Positions 7,095 to 14,904 of a stretch of DNA of 28,222 nucleotides are shown piece after piece; the stretch's first letter is position 1; the number at the start of each line of letters is the position of its first letter. Position numbers and translations under genes: made by a program. This stretch comes from CAWJEL01 sp964647255 (GTDB lineage Bacteria; Chloroflexota; Anaerolineae; CG2-30-64-16). The notes below the pieces were generated by a model. It did no database searches, was not told where the DNA came from, and saw only the letters and a list, made by a program, of their open reading frames with translations. The stretch lies in the NCBI GenBank assembly GCA_964647255.1, contig CAZYGI010000052.1, forward strand, positions 1 to 28,222. Direction: 5' to 3'.

Positions 7095-9584
7095 TCAGGC
7101 ATAGGTGTTGTACACCGACCGCAGCCGCAGCGCCGCCTGCGCCTGCGCCAGGGTCCAGCCGGCGGGCAGGGGGCAGGTGATGACCATGGGCCGCCCGGCG
7201 GGCAGATCGAAGTAGTTGTCGTTGAAGACCACATCCGCGCCGGCCAGGCTGACTTCTACCAGGCGGGCCAGCGAGCGCGCCGACAGCTCGATGGCAAGCC
7301 GGCCCTCCCGCAGCGTCATCGCGGCCTCGATCTGCGGATCGGCCAGCGATAGGTGCTTGGTGGGCGCGAAGGTCGCCGCCTGCAAGGCCCGGCGCGCCGC
7401 ACCCTGCCACAACTCGGCGACGAAGACGAGCTCCCGCCGGTTGTCATCGCTCACGCGGCCGGCGAAGTCAAGCGTGGCGATGTGGGTGGCGGCCTGCGGC
7501 GCGGCATGGACAGGCGCCTCGCCCGCGGCCAGCACGGCGCCGTCCAGCGTCTCCAGCGACCAGCGGATAGCGCCGGCCCACGGTTCGCGCAGGTCGTTGG
7601 TGACGTAAAGCCCCTGCCTGGGCGGCTGATCCTCGATGGAGAGCATCACCGGCGCGTAGAAGCGCTGCGCGGCATAGTGCAGCGCCTTCCAGCGGCCGTA
7701 GTAGTCCAGGCTGGACCACGACGCGACCGGCCAGCAGTCGTTGAGCTGCCAGTAGAGGATGCCGGCCACGCGATCCGGGTAGCGTCGCCAGTGCTCCACC
7801 CCGTAGCGGATCCCTTCGGCCTGCAGGACCATGCTGAGATACACCAGCGACTCAAAATCCTTGGGCAGGCGGAAGGTTTCCAGCATCTGCGCCACCATCA
7901 ACGCATTGCCGCTGGCGTTCTTCTGATGCTGCTCCATGATGTAGGAGGTCATGTTCCAGTCGGGTTCCGCCGCGTAGGTGCGGATGGTCGCCAGCGGCGG
8001 CAACGCCTGGAAGCCGAACTCGCTCATGAAGCGCGGGTATTGATCCCGGTATGCGGTGAACGGCTTGCGGCCGTGCCAGACGTCCCAGTAGTGCGCGTCC
8101 CCCTGGCGCTGGCCGTTGGGGCTCACGAACGGCGTGTCGGACGACGGTGAGCTGGGCCAATAAGCATGGTCGGGGTCTTCGGCCGCGCACCAGGCGGGCA
8201 GCGTGTGGTGGAAGAAGCGGTCATACGCGGCCTTCAGGGCTTGCAGCTCCGGCTTGTTCCACTGCCACTCGACCCAGCCCTGCTCCATCTCGTTGTTGCC
8301 GCACCAGAGCGCCAGGCTGGCGCGATGCCGCAGGCGCCGGATGGCCTCGATCGCCTCGATGCGCACATTCTCGACGAATGCCGGGTCATCCAGCGGGTAG
8401 ATGCTGCAAGAGAAGATGAAATCCTGCCAGACCAGGATGCCATAGCGGTCGCACAGGTCGTAGAAGCGCTCCTCCTCGTAGAAGCCGCCGCCCCAGACGC
8501 GCAGCATGTTCTGGTGCGTCTCGGCCGCCGCGCGGATCAACCCCTCCAGGTATGCGTCGCTGATGCGGGTGGGAAAGGAATCCGCCGGGATCCAGTCGGA
8601 GCCCTTGGCGAAGATCGGCACGCCGTTCACCACAAACTCGAACGATCGGCCCCACGCATCCGGCGCCTGCCGCAGCTCAAGGGTGCGCAGGCCGATCTTG
8701 TACAAGGCTGAGGCTAAGGTTGAGCCTGAGGTGAGGTCCTCGTCCTTAACCTCAACCTTCACCTCATATAGCGGCTGCGCGCCGTAGCCGTTCGGCCACC
8801 AGAGCTGCGGATTAGGGACGGAGATAGAGATAGAGACGGAAGAGTCGGGTGTGGTGGCAACAGGCGCCGCCCTTTCGGTTGTCGTACCATCGGGCGCAAT
8901 GACCGTCACGGCCACCGCCCACGGTCCCGCGGCCGGTTCAAAGACCTCAACCTCGGCCTTAACCTCAATCCTCACCTCGCCGTTGACGTGCGTCTGGCGC
9001 AAGTGGACGTCGGCCAACCGGGCCGCGCCATGTCCCTCCAGACGGATATCTTTCCAGACGCCGACCGGCGGGAGCTGCGGCCCCCAATCCCAGCCGAACT
9101 GGCACGGCGCCTTGCGCAGGTGTGGCCCGCCGGGGATGGCCTGGGAGACGCCTTGCAGCGGCCGGACGGCCTGCTGTGCGGCGGTGTACTGCACCGGCGA
9201 GGCGAAGGTGATGCGCAGCTCGTTTGCCTGGGGGTTCAGCAGCGGCTTGACGTCCCAGCGGTACCGCCGGAACATGTTGTCGGTGTGGCCCAACTCCTGG
9301 CCGTTCAATTCGACCGTCGCCAGCGTATCCAGCCCGTCGCAAACCAGCCAGAGGTGCGGCTGGGCCAGCAGCTCGGGCGTGACGGCTAACTGGCGGCGGT
9401 ATTCCCAATCTGCCTCGGCCACCCACGCCACGCGGCGCTCGTTGTCGCCAAAGAACGGGTCGGGGATGCGGCCCAGGGCCAGCAAGTCGGTGTGCACGCC
9501 GCCGGGGACGGTGGCCGGCAGCCATTCTGCGGTTCCCGCCCGGCGGAACTGCCAGGCGCCTGCTAAAGATTGTATCTGCGTCAT
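7095..9584 (-). CDS. Glycoside hydrolase family 2 beta-mannosidase
   Basis: An 829-aa cytoplasmic enzyme (no signal peptide) expected to remove non-reducing beta-mannosyl residues from manno-oligosaccharides. The N-terminal sugar-binding domain has the beta-mannosidase hallmarks LAGAWQFRR, TVPGGVHTDLLALGRIPDPF and CQFGWDWGPQLPPVGVWKDI. A middle beta-sandwich leads to the catalytic barrel. The acid/base is E432 in LALWCGNNEMEQGW and the nucleophile is E522 in RFMSEFGFQALP. IPADSFPTRI and MLRVWGGGFYEEERFYDLCD are also typical. AAAGGAAAG precedes the ATG. Oddity: two patches coding for VRIEVKAEVEVFE (about 204-216) and VKVEVKDEDLTSGS (about 275-288) have a repetitive base composition unlike the rest. 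The gene follows the YdjC-like deacetylase after a MITE-like element and precedes GH3. Confidence 0.95.
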   Translation of the reverse strand: MTQIQSLAGAWQFRRAGTAEWLPATVPGGVHTDLLALGRIPDPFFGDNERRVAWVAEADWEYRRQLAVTPELLAQPHLWLVCDGLDTLATVELNGQELGHTDNMFRRYRWDVKPLLNPQANELRITFASPVQYTAAQQAVRPLQGVSQAIPGGPHLRKAPCQFGWDWGPQLPPVGVWKDIRLEGHGAARLADVHLRQTHVNGEVRIEVKAEVEVFEPAAGPWAVAVTVIAPDGTTTERAAPVATTPDSSVSISISVPNPQLWWPNGYGAQPLYEVKVEVKDEDLTSGSTLASALYKIGLRTLELRQAPDAWGRSFEFVVNGVPIFAKGSDWIPADSFPTRISDAYLEGLIRAAAETHQNMLRVWGGGFYEEERFYDLCDRYGILVWQDFIFSCSIYPLDDPAFVENVRIEAIEAIRRLRHRASLALWCGNNEMEQGWVEWQWNKPELQALKAAYDRFFHHTLPAWCAAEDPDHAYWPSSPSSDTPFVSPNGQRQGDAHYWDVWHGRKPFTAYRDQYPRFMSEFGFQALPPLATIRTYAAEPDWNMTSYIMEQHQKNASGNALMVAQMLETFRLPKDFESLVYLSMVLQAEGIRYGVEHWRRYPDRVAGILYWQLNDCWPVASWSSLDYYGRWKALHYAAQRFYAPVMLSIEDQPPRQGLYVTNDLREPWAGAIRWSLETLDGAVLAAGEAPVHAAPQAATHIATLDFAGRVSDDNRRELVFVAELWQGAARRALQAATFAPTKHLSLADPQIEAAMTLREGRLAIELSARSLARLVEVSLAGADVVFNDNYFDLPAGRPMVITCPLPAGWTLAQAQAALRLRSVYNTYA

Positions 9585-9624
9585 GTGCTTTCCTTTGCGT
9601 TCCCAGGTTCAATGCTTGAGAGGC

Positions 9625-9760
9625 GTCATGCTGAGCGGGCTTACGACGCAATCAGCAATGCGTCAAAACGTCAGCGAAGCATCTCGGATGCCGTGACGAG
9701 ACCTTTCGCTGTACATTCGTGGTGAAGGAACATTTCTTTCGCTGGCCGTTCAGGATGACA
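9625..9760. repeat. MITE-like nested inverted repeat at the 3' end of the deacetylase gene
   Basis: Outer ends GTCATGCTGAGCGGGC (9625-9640) and, on the complement, GTCATCCTGAACGGCC (9744-9759) match at 13 of 16 positions. Inner arms CAGCGAAGCATCTCGG (9672-9687) and complement CAGCGAAAGGTCTCGT (9696-9711) match at 12 of 16. The pattern GTCATxCTGAGCG...CAGCGAAGCATCTC...GAGAxxxTTCGCTG...CAGGATGAC resembles, from memory, dispersed non-coding elements in Chloroflexota and other draft genomes. The right end overlaps the deacetylase stop codon (9750-9752), so the element supplies the last few codons. It has no coding capacity. Confidence 0.6.
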
Positions 9761-10664
9761 AACCCAGAAAGCCAACTGGCTTTGTTTCTTTCCACACAGC
9801 CTGCAAGGCTCGATAGTCCAGGAGGATGACACCTTCTTCGTAGGCGATATTTCTGGCCAGTTGAGACGTCAGGAAGTCATAGTCCGCCTGGCGAATCCCG
9901 GCGCCGCCCGGCTCAATCGCGCGCAATTCAGGCGTGTCCAGGCCCGGGTGCACGGCCCACTCACTCAGACCCACGGGCAGCGCGCGCAATAGCTCGACAT
10001 AGCGGGCGGTTTTGTTGACGGGGTCGAGGAGGTAGCTGTCCAAAACGTCGTGATCGTTGGTGGGGAAGCCCAGGCTTTGCAGCTTTTCGATGGTGGATCG
10101 GTTGAAAACCCGAAGCGCCAGCCCGTATTCGCATGCCAGACTGAACATTACCTCGAAAATATCCTCGCGGCCGCTGATCCGCAGCGAATGCCAGTCCAGA
10201 TGCGTCGGGTGCAGCCCCGCCGCCAGCACGACCTCGATCTGCGCCCGGAATTCCAGCTCCAGTTGATCAAGCCTGACCTGCGCCAGGAACTCAGGCATGT
10301 GCTCAAAGTCGTAGAAGTACCCGGCAGCGTCGAGCAAGGAGGGCGCCTTTTCGCCCGCGCTCACGGGTCTCCAACGGTTATGCACCGAATCGGAGATGGC
10401 GGTGAGGTGAACGCCGAAGGCGATCTCAGGATGTTCTCTGAGGAACTGTGCCGCGTGCGGCATCCAGGGGCAGGGGACCATCAAGCTGGTGGAGCGGACG
10501 ATGCCCACCGTCAATGCGCCGATGATAGCTGTATTGACGGCGTGGCACATGCCGAAATCATCCGCGTTCACGATCAAGAGGCGGGCATCGGCCGGATATC
10601 CCAGCAACTGGTTTGTCAGGCTATACGGTTGAGAGATCCCATTCCTCATAGATCTTCGGCACAT
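9750..10664 (-). CDS. YdjC/ChbG/HpnK-like carbohydrate deacetylase
   Basis: A polysaccharide-deacetylase-like protein of up to 304 aa. Metal and catalytic motifs are NADDFGMC (33-40), the His in FGVHLTAI (H86), LHPTHLDWH (H152, H155, D157, H159) and a late SEWAVHPGLD. Members such as ChbG remove N-acetyl groups from chito-oligosaccharides; others act on hopanoid or unknown sugars. The frame starts within the 3' end of the upstream ATPase gene (44-base overlap from 10664). An in-frame ATG at 10649 is equally possible, and neither start has a clear ribosome-binding site, so translational coupling is likely. The final residues (GLSS) come from the adjacent repeat, suggesting the original C-terminus was replaced. 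Its place between transporter and glycosidases suggests it removes acetyl groups from imported oligosaccharides. Confidence 0.9.
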   Translation of the reverse strand: MCRRSMRNGISQPYSLTNQLLGYPADARLLIVNADDFGMCHAVNTAIIGALTVGIVRSTSLMVPCPWMPHAAQFLREHPEIAFGVHLTAISDSVHNRWRPVSAGEKAPSLLDAAGYFYDFEHMPEFLAQVRLDQLELEFRAQIEVVLAAGLHPTHLDWHSLRISGREDIFEVMFSLACEYGLALRVFNRSTIEKLQSLGFPTNDHDVLDSYLLDPVNKTARYVELLRALPVGLSEWAVHPGLDTPELRAIEPGGAGIRQADYDFLTSQLARNIAYEEGVILLDYRALQAVWKETKPVGFLGLSS

Positions 10665-11433
10665 CGTTGATCAGGCGGCGGGTGTAGGGTTCTTTGGGAC
10701 GCAGGATCACGTCGTCGGCTGAGCCGCGTTCTACAAATTTCCCGTGCTCCATGATGTACACGCTGTCGGACACGTAGTACGCCAGCCCGATGTCGTGCGT
10801 GATGAAGATCAGCGTCATCCCGGTCTCATCGCGCAGCTTCAACAGGTAATCCAGGATGGTGGCGCGCGAGCAGGCGTCAATCATCGAGGTCGGTTCGTCG
10901 GCCAGCAAAATCCTGGGCTTCAACAGGAAGATGCGGGCGATCATCAGGCGCTGCATCTGGCCGCCCGAAAGCTCGAAGGGATACTTGTTGGTCAGTTCCG
11001 CGAACTTCAGATTGACGAAGCTGCACGCCTCGGTCATCAGCTCAACCTTCTTCGCCTGCGGCAGCTTGCGGCCGCCGCGCATGTAGATGCAGTCGAGCAG
11101 CACGGAATCAATCTTGTTGAAGATGTTGTACGAGGAGAAGGGGTCCTGAAAGATCGCCTGGATGTTCTTCCAGTATTCCTGTCGTTTTCGCTGCGAGCTG
11201 ATGTCGCGCTTCTGGCCCTGGAAGTAGATATCGCCTTCGGTCGGGGCAATCAGTCCCAGGAGCATCTTCGTCAGGGTAGTCTTGCCGCTGCCCGATTCGC
11301 CGACGATCGAGACGACCTCGCCCGTGCGAAAATCGAAGTCCACGTGATCAACGGCGAGGGTTCGCGTGCGGCCGAACCCAAAGACCTTGGTCAGTCCGGT
11401 CCCGCTCAAGCAGGAGGTTGTCTCACTGGCCAT
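10621..11433 (-). CDS. ABC transporter ATP-binding protein, OppF/DppF type
   Basis: A 270-aa nucleotide-binding subunit of a peptide/oligosaccharide (Opp-family) importer. Walker A is GESGSGKTT (45-53), the Q-loop is in IQAIFQDPFSSYN, the signature is LSGGQMQR (155-162), Walker B is ILLADEP (175-181) and the switch His is at 213 (IFITHDIGLAYY). It lacks the C-terminal Cys-containing oligo-HPY extension found in its partner, ending RRLINDVPKIYEEWDLSTV. The ATG overlaps the end of the partner ATPase gene by 11 bases, and its own 3' end overlaps the deacetylase start, so the three are tightly coupled. Role: with the partner it powers import through the two permeases encoded upstream. Confidence 0.95.
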   Translation of the reverse strand: MASETTSCLSGTGLTKVFGFGRTRTLAVDHVDFDFRTGEVVSIVGESGSGKTTLTKMLLGLIAPTEGDIYFQGQKRDISSQRKRQEYWKNIQAIFQDPFSSYNIFNKIDSVLLDCIYMRGGRKLPQAKKVELMTEACSFVNLKFAELTNKYPFELSGGQMQRLMIARIFLLKPRILLADEPTSMIDACSRATILDYLLKLRDETGMTLIFITHDIGLAYYVSDSVYIMEHGKFVERGSADDVILRPKEPYTRRLINDVPKIYEEWDLSTV

Positions 11434-12433
11434 GCGCGTAAGCCTCCCTCAGCGTTTGTTCGGAAAGAATGCAGCGGTAGGCGCGGCCGTAGCCCGCATC
11501 CATCAGGGCGACGGATGTCAGTCGGCACTCGGCTCGCACGTACTTGCAGCGTTCGGCAAAGCGGCAGCCCGCCGGCGGCTTTTTCAGGTTCGGCGGCACG
11601 CCGGGGATGGCCGTCAGCTTGACGTTGCGCAGGCCGCTTTCCGGCACGATGATCGAGCCCATGAGTCCCTTCGAGTACGGATGGAGCGGGTCGAACACCG
11701 CCTCCTTAGCGCCTGCCTTCTCCACGATCTGCCCGGCGTACATGACCATGATGTCGTCCGTGACGTTGTACAGCAGGGGCAGTTCGTGCGTAATGAAGAT
11801 CATGGATTTGATGAACCCGGTCTCCATCAGGCCCCGCAGCATCTTGATGACCATCTTCTGCGAGGTGACGTCGAGCGCGGAGGACGGCTCGTCGGCGATC
11901 AACACCTTCGGCCGCAGGATGACCGACACCGCGATGACGGTGCGCTGTTTCATGCCGCCGGATAACTCGACGGGGTACTTGTGGAGCACTTCGGGCGGCA
12001 GCCCCAACGTCTCGAAGCTGGCCCGCGCCAGATCGTAGATGTATTTCTTGTTCTCGGTCGGATCGTGCGCCAGGATGACGTCTTCGATGAAATTGATAAC
12101 CCGCCGGGTCGGGTTGAGCGCGTTCATCGCCGCCTGCGGAATGTAGGCGATCTCGGTCCCCAGGATAGATTTGCGCACGTCGTCGGGCTTCATCCCCGAG
12201 ATACTCTGGCCATCAATGCTGATATCGCCGCTCGTGTAGTGCAGCGGCGCGAAGTAGTAACCCATCAGACTCAGGGCCAGCGTGGACTTGCCGCAGCCCG
12301 ATTCGCCCGCGATGCCCAGCGACTTGCCTTCCTCGACGCTCAGCGACACGTGGTCAACCGCATAAACGTCCTCGCGGAACCGGGTGATGTATTTGGTGGT
12401 GAGGTCTTTGACCTCCAGAATGACTTTTCCCAT
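11423..12433 (-). CDS. ABC transporter ATP-binding protein, OppD/DppD type
   Basis: A 336-aa ATPase starting MGKVILEVKDLTTKY. Walker A is GESGCGKST (43-51), signature LSGGMKQR (157-164), Walker B VLIADEPSSALD (from 177) and switch His 216. The C-terminal oligo-HPY domain has the Cys set GCRFAERCKYVRAEC (C290, C296, C303, with C321), seen in OppD-type subunits and linked to an iron-sulfur cluster in some. The frame is open further upstream into the permease gene, but the ATG at 12433 is preferred: AGGTGA lies just before it, homology begins there and it leaves an 8-base gap after the permease stop. This is subunit one of a heterodimeric ATPase pair in the oligosaccharide locus. Confidence 0.95.
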   Translation of the reverse strand: MGKVILEVKDLTTKYITRFREDVYAVDHVSLSVEEGKSLGIAGESGCGKSTLALSLMGYYFAPLHYTSGDISIDGQSISGMKPDDVRKSILGTEIAYIPQAAMNALNPTRRVINFIEDVILAHDPTENKKYIYDLARASFETLGLPPEVLHKYPVELSGGMKQRTVIAVSVILRPKVLIADEPSSALDVTSQKMVIKMLRGLMETGFIKSMIFITHELPLLYNVTDDIMVMYAGQIVEKAGAKEAVFDPLHPYSKGLMGSIIVPESGLRNVKLTAIPGVPPNLKKPPAGCRFAERCKYVRAECRLTSVALMDAGYGRAYRCILSEQTLREAYAHGQ

Positions 12434-12441
12434 ATGGTCAC

Positions 12442-13695
12442 CTAGTCCCTGAGTGCGGGGTTGAATACCTGGTCGAGCCCCGTATTCATCAGATTCATCG
12501 AGAACGTGATCAGCACGATGGTGATGAGCACCGGCAGGTAGGCCCACCATTTTTGCAGCAGATGCGCCTGGTAGATCATGGCCCAGTTCATCATCAGCCC
12601 CAGCGTGGGCACATCGGTCGTCCGTGGGCCCAGGCCCAGGATCGAGAGGTTCGCCTCGGCGAGGATCGCGGACGCGACCTGCAGGGTGAACGCCATGACG
12701 ACATACGAGGCGATATACGGCAGGATGTCGTTCACGATGATGTGCGGGATGGAGTGCCCGGATAGTTTCGACAGGTTGACGTGATCCCGGTTGCGGAGGG
12801 ACATCACCGCCGCACGGACTGAGCGGGTCGTCCATACCCAGGACGTGAACCCAATGACCACGGCGACGGTGGTGGGGCCCCGCTTATCCTGTCCGATGCT
12901 GAACGAGATCAAGATCAGCAAGACCATGGACGGGATGACCGTGAAGAGGTTGGTGAAGAACATGATGATGTCATCGAGCACGCCGCCGACGTAGCCCGCC
13001 ACCAGGCCCAGGATCAGGCCGATCAACGTGGCGATCAAGCCGGCCAGGAGGCCGATCCGCAGCGAAACGCCCGCGGCCCGGATGAGCTCGGTCAGCACGT
13101 CCCGGCCGAAGTTGTCGGTGCCTAAAGGCAGCACCCGCACGTTCGCGACCTCACTCACGTTCACATAATCCGTCTGTTTGACGGTGCCGGTCGCCTGCAG
13201 CGTGCCTGTATCCGGCGCCTTGGCGGCAATCGTCGCGCCTTCGGTGGAGAGCAGCCCCTTCAGGGCGGCATCCACGCGCTGATAATAGCGTGACTTCGCC
13301 AGGGTCATGCCGGGGACCTGCTTCTTGGCGTCGTAGTTGTTCTCCCAGAGCGTCAACAGCTTGTTGGCATCGTTGACGTCAATCTCGCTTGCCGGAATTC
13401 CGGCCGCCACAAGCCAGTCCTTCATGGCCGTACGGTCGTCGGCGCTCAGCTTGTTCGTGATGCGTTTGGCCGCAGCGTCGTCCAGGTTCAGCGTGTATTT
13501 TACCGGGGCGTTGATGCTGTCGTAGGTGCTGACGTAGATACCGGGCGGGAAGAAGGTGCCCTGGGCGATAATCTGCAAAGGCGGCGTCCGCACAATCAAC
13601 GGATAGATCAGCACGAGCAACAGGAGCGCCACGAAAATGATGAAGCCCAGCACGAACTTCGTAGAGTGGAAGACCTGTCTGAGAGTGTTTTGCAT
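12442..13695 (-). CDS. ABC transporter permease, OppC/DppC type with large extracytoplasmic insertion
   Basis: A 417-aa inner-membrane permease. One transmembrane helix (about 14-36, FVLGFIIFVALLLLVLIYPL) is followed by the usual entry motif of the core, VLPLGTDNFGRDVLTELIRAAGVSLRIG (from about 188), then five hydrophobic helices. The coupling loop is VNLSKLSGHSIPHIIVNDILPYI, a variant of the EAA motif. Typical OppC/DppC proteins are about 280-310 aa, and the PLGTD motif comes shortly after the first helix. Here about 130 extra residues (58-185, Asp/Lys/Ala-rich, with LDDAAAKRITNKLSADDRTAM) lie between, predicted outside the membrane. The ATG at 13695 is chosen because AGGGAG precedes it and the membrane helix follows. 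The upstream permease stop is 28 bases away. Confidence 0.93.
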   Translation of the reverse strand: MQNTLRQVFHSTKFVLGFIIFVALLLLVLIYPLIVRTPPLQIIAQGTFFPPGIYVSTYDSINAPVKYTLNLDDAAAKRITNKLSADDRTAMKDWLVAAGIPASEIDVNDANKLLTLWENNYDAKKQVPGMTLAKSRYYQRVDAALKGLLSTEGATIAAKAPDTGTLQATGTVKQTDYVNVSEVANVRVLPLGTDNFGRDVLTELIRAAGVSLRIGLLAGLIATLIGLILGLVAGYVGGVLDDIIMFFTNLFTVIPSMVLLILISFSIGQDKRGPTTVAVVIGFTSWVWTTRSVRAAVMSLRNRDHVNLSKLSGHSIPHIIVNDILPYIASYVVMAFTLQVASAILAEANLSILGLGPRTTDVPTLGLMMNWAMIYQAHLLQKWWAYLPVLITIVLITFSMNLMNTGLDQVFNPALRD

Positions 13696-13723
13696 GACAT
13701 CGCTCCCTGGAGAGGCTCTCGCC

Positions 13724-14728
13724 TTAGTCAGCCTGCGCCGCTTTGATGCGGGGGTCAATAACGCCGTACAGGATCTCCATGGCAAAGTTCGCCACCAACA
13801 CCATGATCGTGATGATGAGCGCGGTAAACGAGATCAGCGGGTAATCCTGGCCCATAATCGCGCTCAGCAGGATCGTGCCAAGCCCTGGGTAGCTGAAGAC
13901 GATCTCTGCGATCAAGGCGCCGCCGACCATCGTGCCGATCGCGTTCGCTAGGCCCGTAATCTGGGGCAGCATCGCGTTTCGGAACACATAGCCGACGATC
14001 TTGCGGTCCTTGATGCCCATGAAACGGCTGTACTTGACGTAATCTGCATTTAGCTCATAAATGGACAGGGAGCGCATGCCGATCGCCTGGCCGCCGATGG
14101 CAATCAGGACGATAGACCAGAACGGCAATTGGTAGTGGACGATCGCGGACCACACAAACTTTGGGGTGAAGCTTGGGATCAGGTCGAAGCCGTACCCGCC
14201 GGAACTTGGGAACCATTTGAAGCGCACGGCGAAGAGGACCACCAGGATGATGGCCGTGCCAAAGGCTGGGAAGTTGCTGATGAAGATGCTGACCGGCATC
14301 AGCACCTTGTCGAAGCCGCGCTTGATGTACGCCGCCAGCGCGCCGAGGGTGTTCCCGATCAGCCAGCCGACGATAATCGCCGGCAATTGCAGCGCAACCG
14401 TCCACCAGATGGCTGCCCCGACCACGCTGGTGACCGTGCGCGGATACTGGCTGAATGAGAAGCCGAAGTTGCCGCGAAACACGTTGCTCACATAGATGAA
14501 GAACTGCTGGAGCAGCGGTTTGTTGGTGCCGAAAAGCTCAGTGTACTGCTGGTAGATCGCCTGGACTCCGGATGCGTTGCTCATGCCCTGGGCCATCCGG
14601 GAGACGATGGCCGCGACGGGATCGCTTGGCATCAGGCGGGGGAGGATGAAGTTCAGGAGGAACGCAAACACAAAGGTAATCGCGTACCACCCCAGCTTGT
14701 TGAGGAAGTATTTCCGGTAGCCTTTCAA
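13724..14728 (-). CDS. ABC transporter permease, OppB/DppB type
   Basis: A 334-aa six-helix permease. It begins MKGYRKYFLNKLGWYAITFVFAFLLNFILPRLMPSDP, the conserved first helix followed by the OppB 'PGDP'-like motif (here PSDP). NFGFSFSQYPRTVTSVV and the coupling loop YSRFMGIKDRKIVGYVFRNAMLPQITGLA are typical, and FSYPGLGTILLSAIMGQDYPLI ends the core. The start is TTG (14728) with AGGGGGTG upstream; no better ATG or GTG lies in frame. It pairs with the OppC-type permease downstream to form the channel. A promoter-like sequence and a hairpin separate it from the substrate-binding protein gene, so its expression may be partly independent and lower than that of the binding protein. Confidence 0.94.
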   Translation of the reverse strand: MKGYRKYFLNKLGWYAITFVFAFLLNFILPRLMPSDPVAAIVSRMAQGMSNASGVQAIYQQYTELFGTNKPLLQQFFIYVSNVFRGNFGFSFSQYPRTVTSVVGAAIWWTVALQLPAIIVGWLIGNTLGALAAYIKRGFDKVLMPVSIFISNFPAFGTAIILVVLFAVRFKWFPSSGGYGFDLIPSFTPKFVWSAIVHYQLPFWSIVLIAIGGQAIGMRSLSIYELNADYVKYSRFMGIKDRKIVGYVFRNAMLPQITGLANAIGTMVGGALIAEIVFSYPGLGTILLSAIMGQDYPLISFTALIITIMVLVANFAMEILYGVIDPRIKAAQAD

Positions 14729-14774
14729 CTCGCACCCCCTGTGTCATGGGTTCGCGTGGCTTGACGTGTGAGAA

Positions 14775-14807
14775 GGGAAGCCTGCAGAAGGAGTTCGCAG
14801 GCTTCCC
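14775..14807 (-). terminator. 11-bp perfect hairpin between binding-protein and permease genes
   Basis: GGGAAGCCTGC (14775-14785) pairs perfectly with GCAGGCTTCCC (14797-14807) around an 11-base loop. On the minus strand it lies after the binding-protein gene and about 47 bases before the permease start. Hairpins here commonly stabilise the binding-protein mRNA or attenuate read-through so that more binding protein than permease is made. It also lies in the leader of the transcript predicted from the promoter at 14826-14854. No T-run follows. Confidence 0.55.
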
Positions 14808-14825
14808 AGGTGGGCAGGCAGGCAA

Positions 14826-14854
14826 ATTATACCTGCTTCCAGACTGCGGCGCAA
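14826..14854 (-). promoter_or_regulatory. Predicted internal sigma-70 promoter for the permease-ATPase part of the operon
   Basis: On the minus strand TTGCGC (14849-14854) and a perfect TATAAT (14826-14831) are 17 bases apart, in the 176-base gap after the binding-protein stop. A start site near 14819 would give a leader that contains the 14775-14807 hairpin. Confidence 0.5.
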
Positions 14855-14904
14855 CCCGCCAGGCCCGGGGTTAATAGACCTGGCAGGTCGCGCCGGGAGA
14901 ACGT

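Noticed and set aside
12434..12835. N-terminal extension of the OppD-type ATPase
   Set aside because: It would overlap the OppC-type gene by about 390 bases; the ATG at 12433 has AGGTGA and begins the homologous domain.
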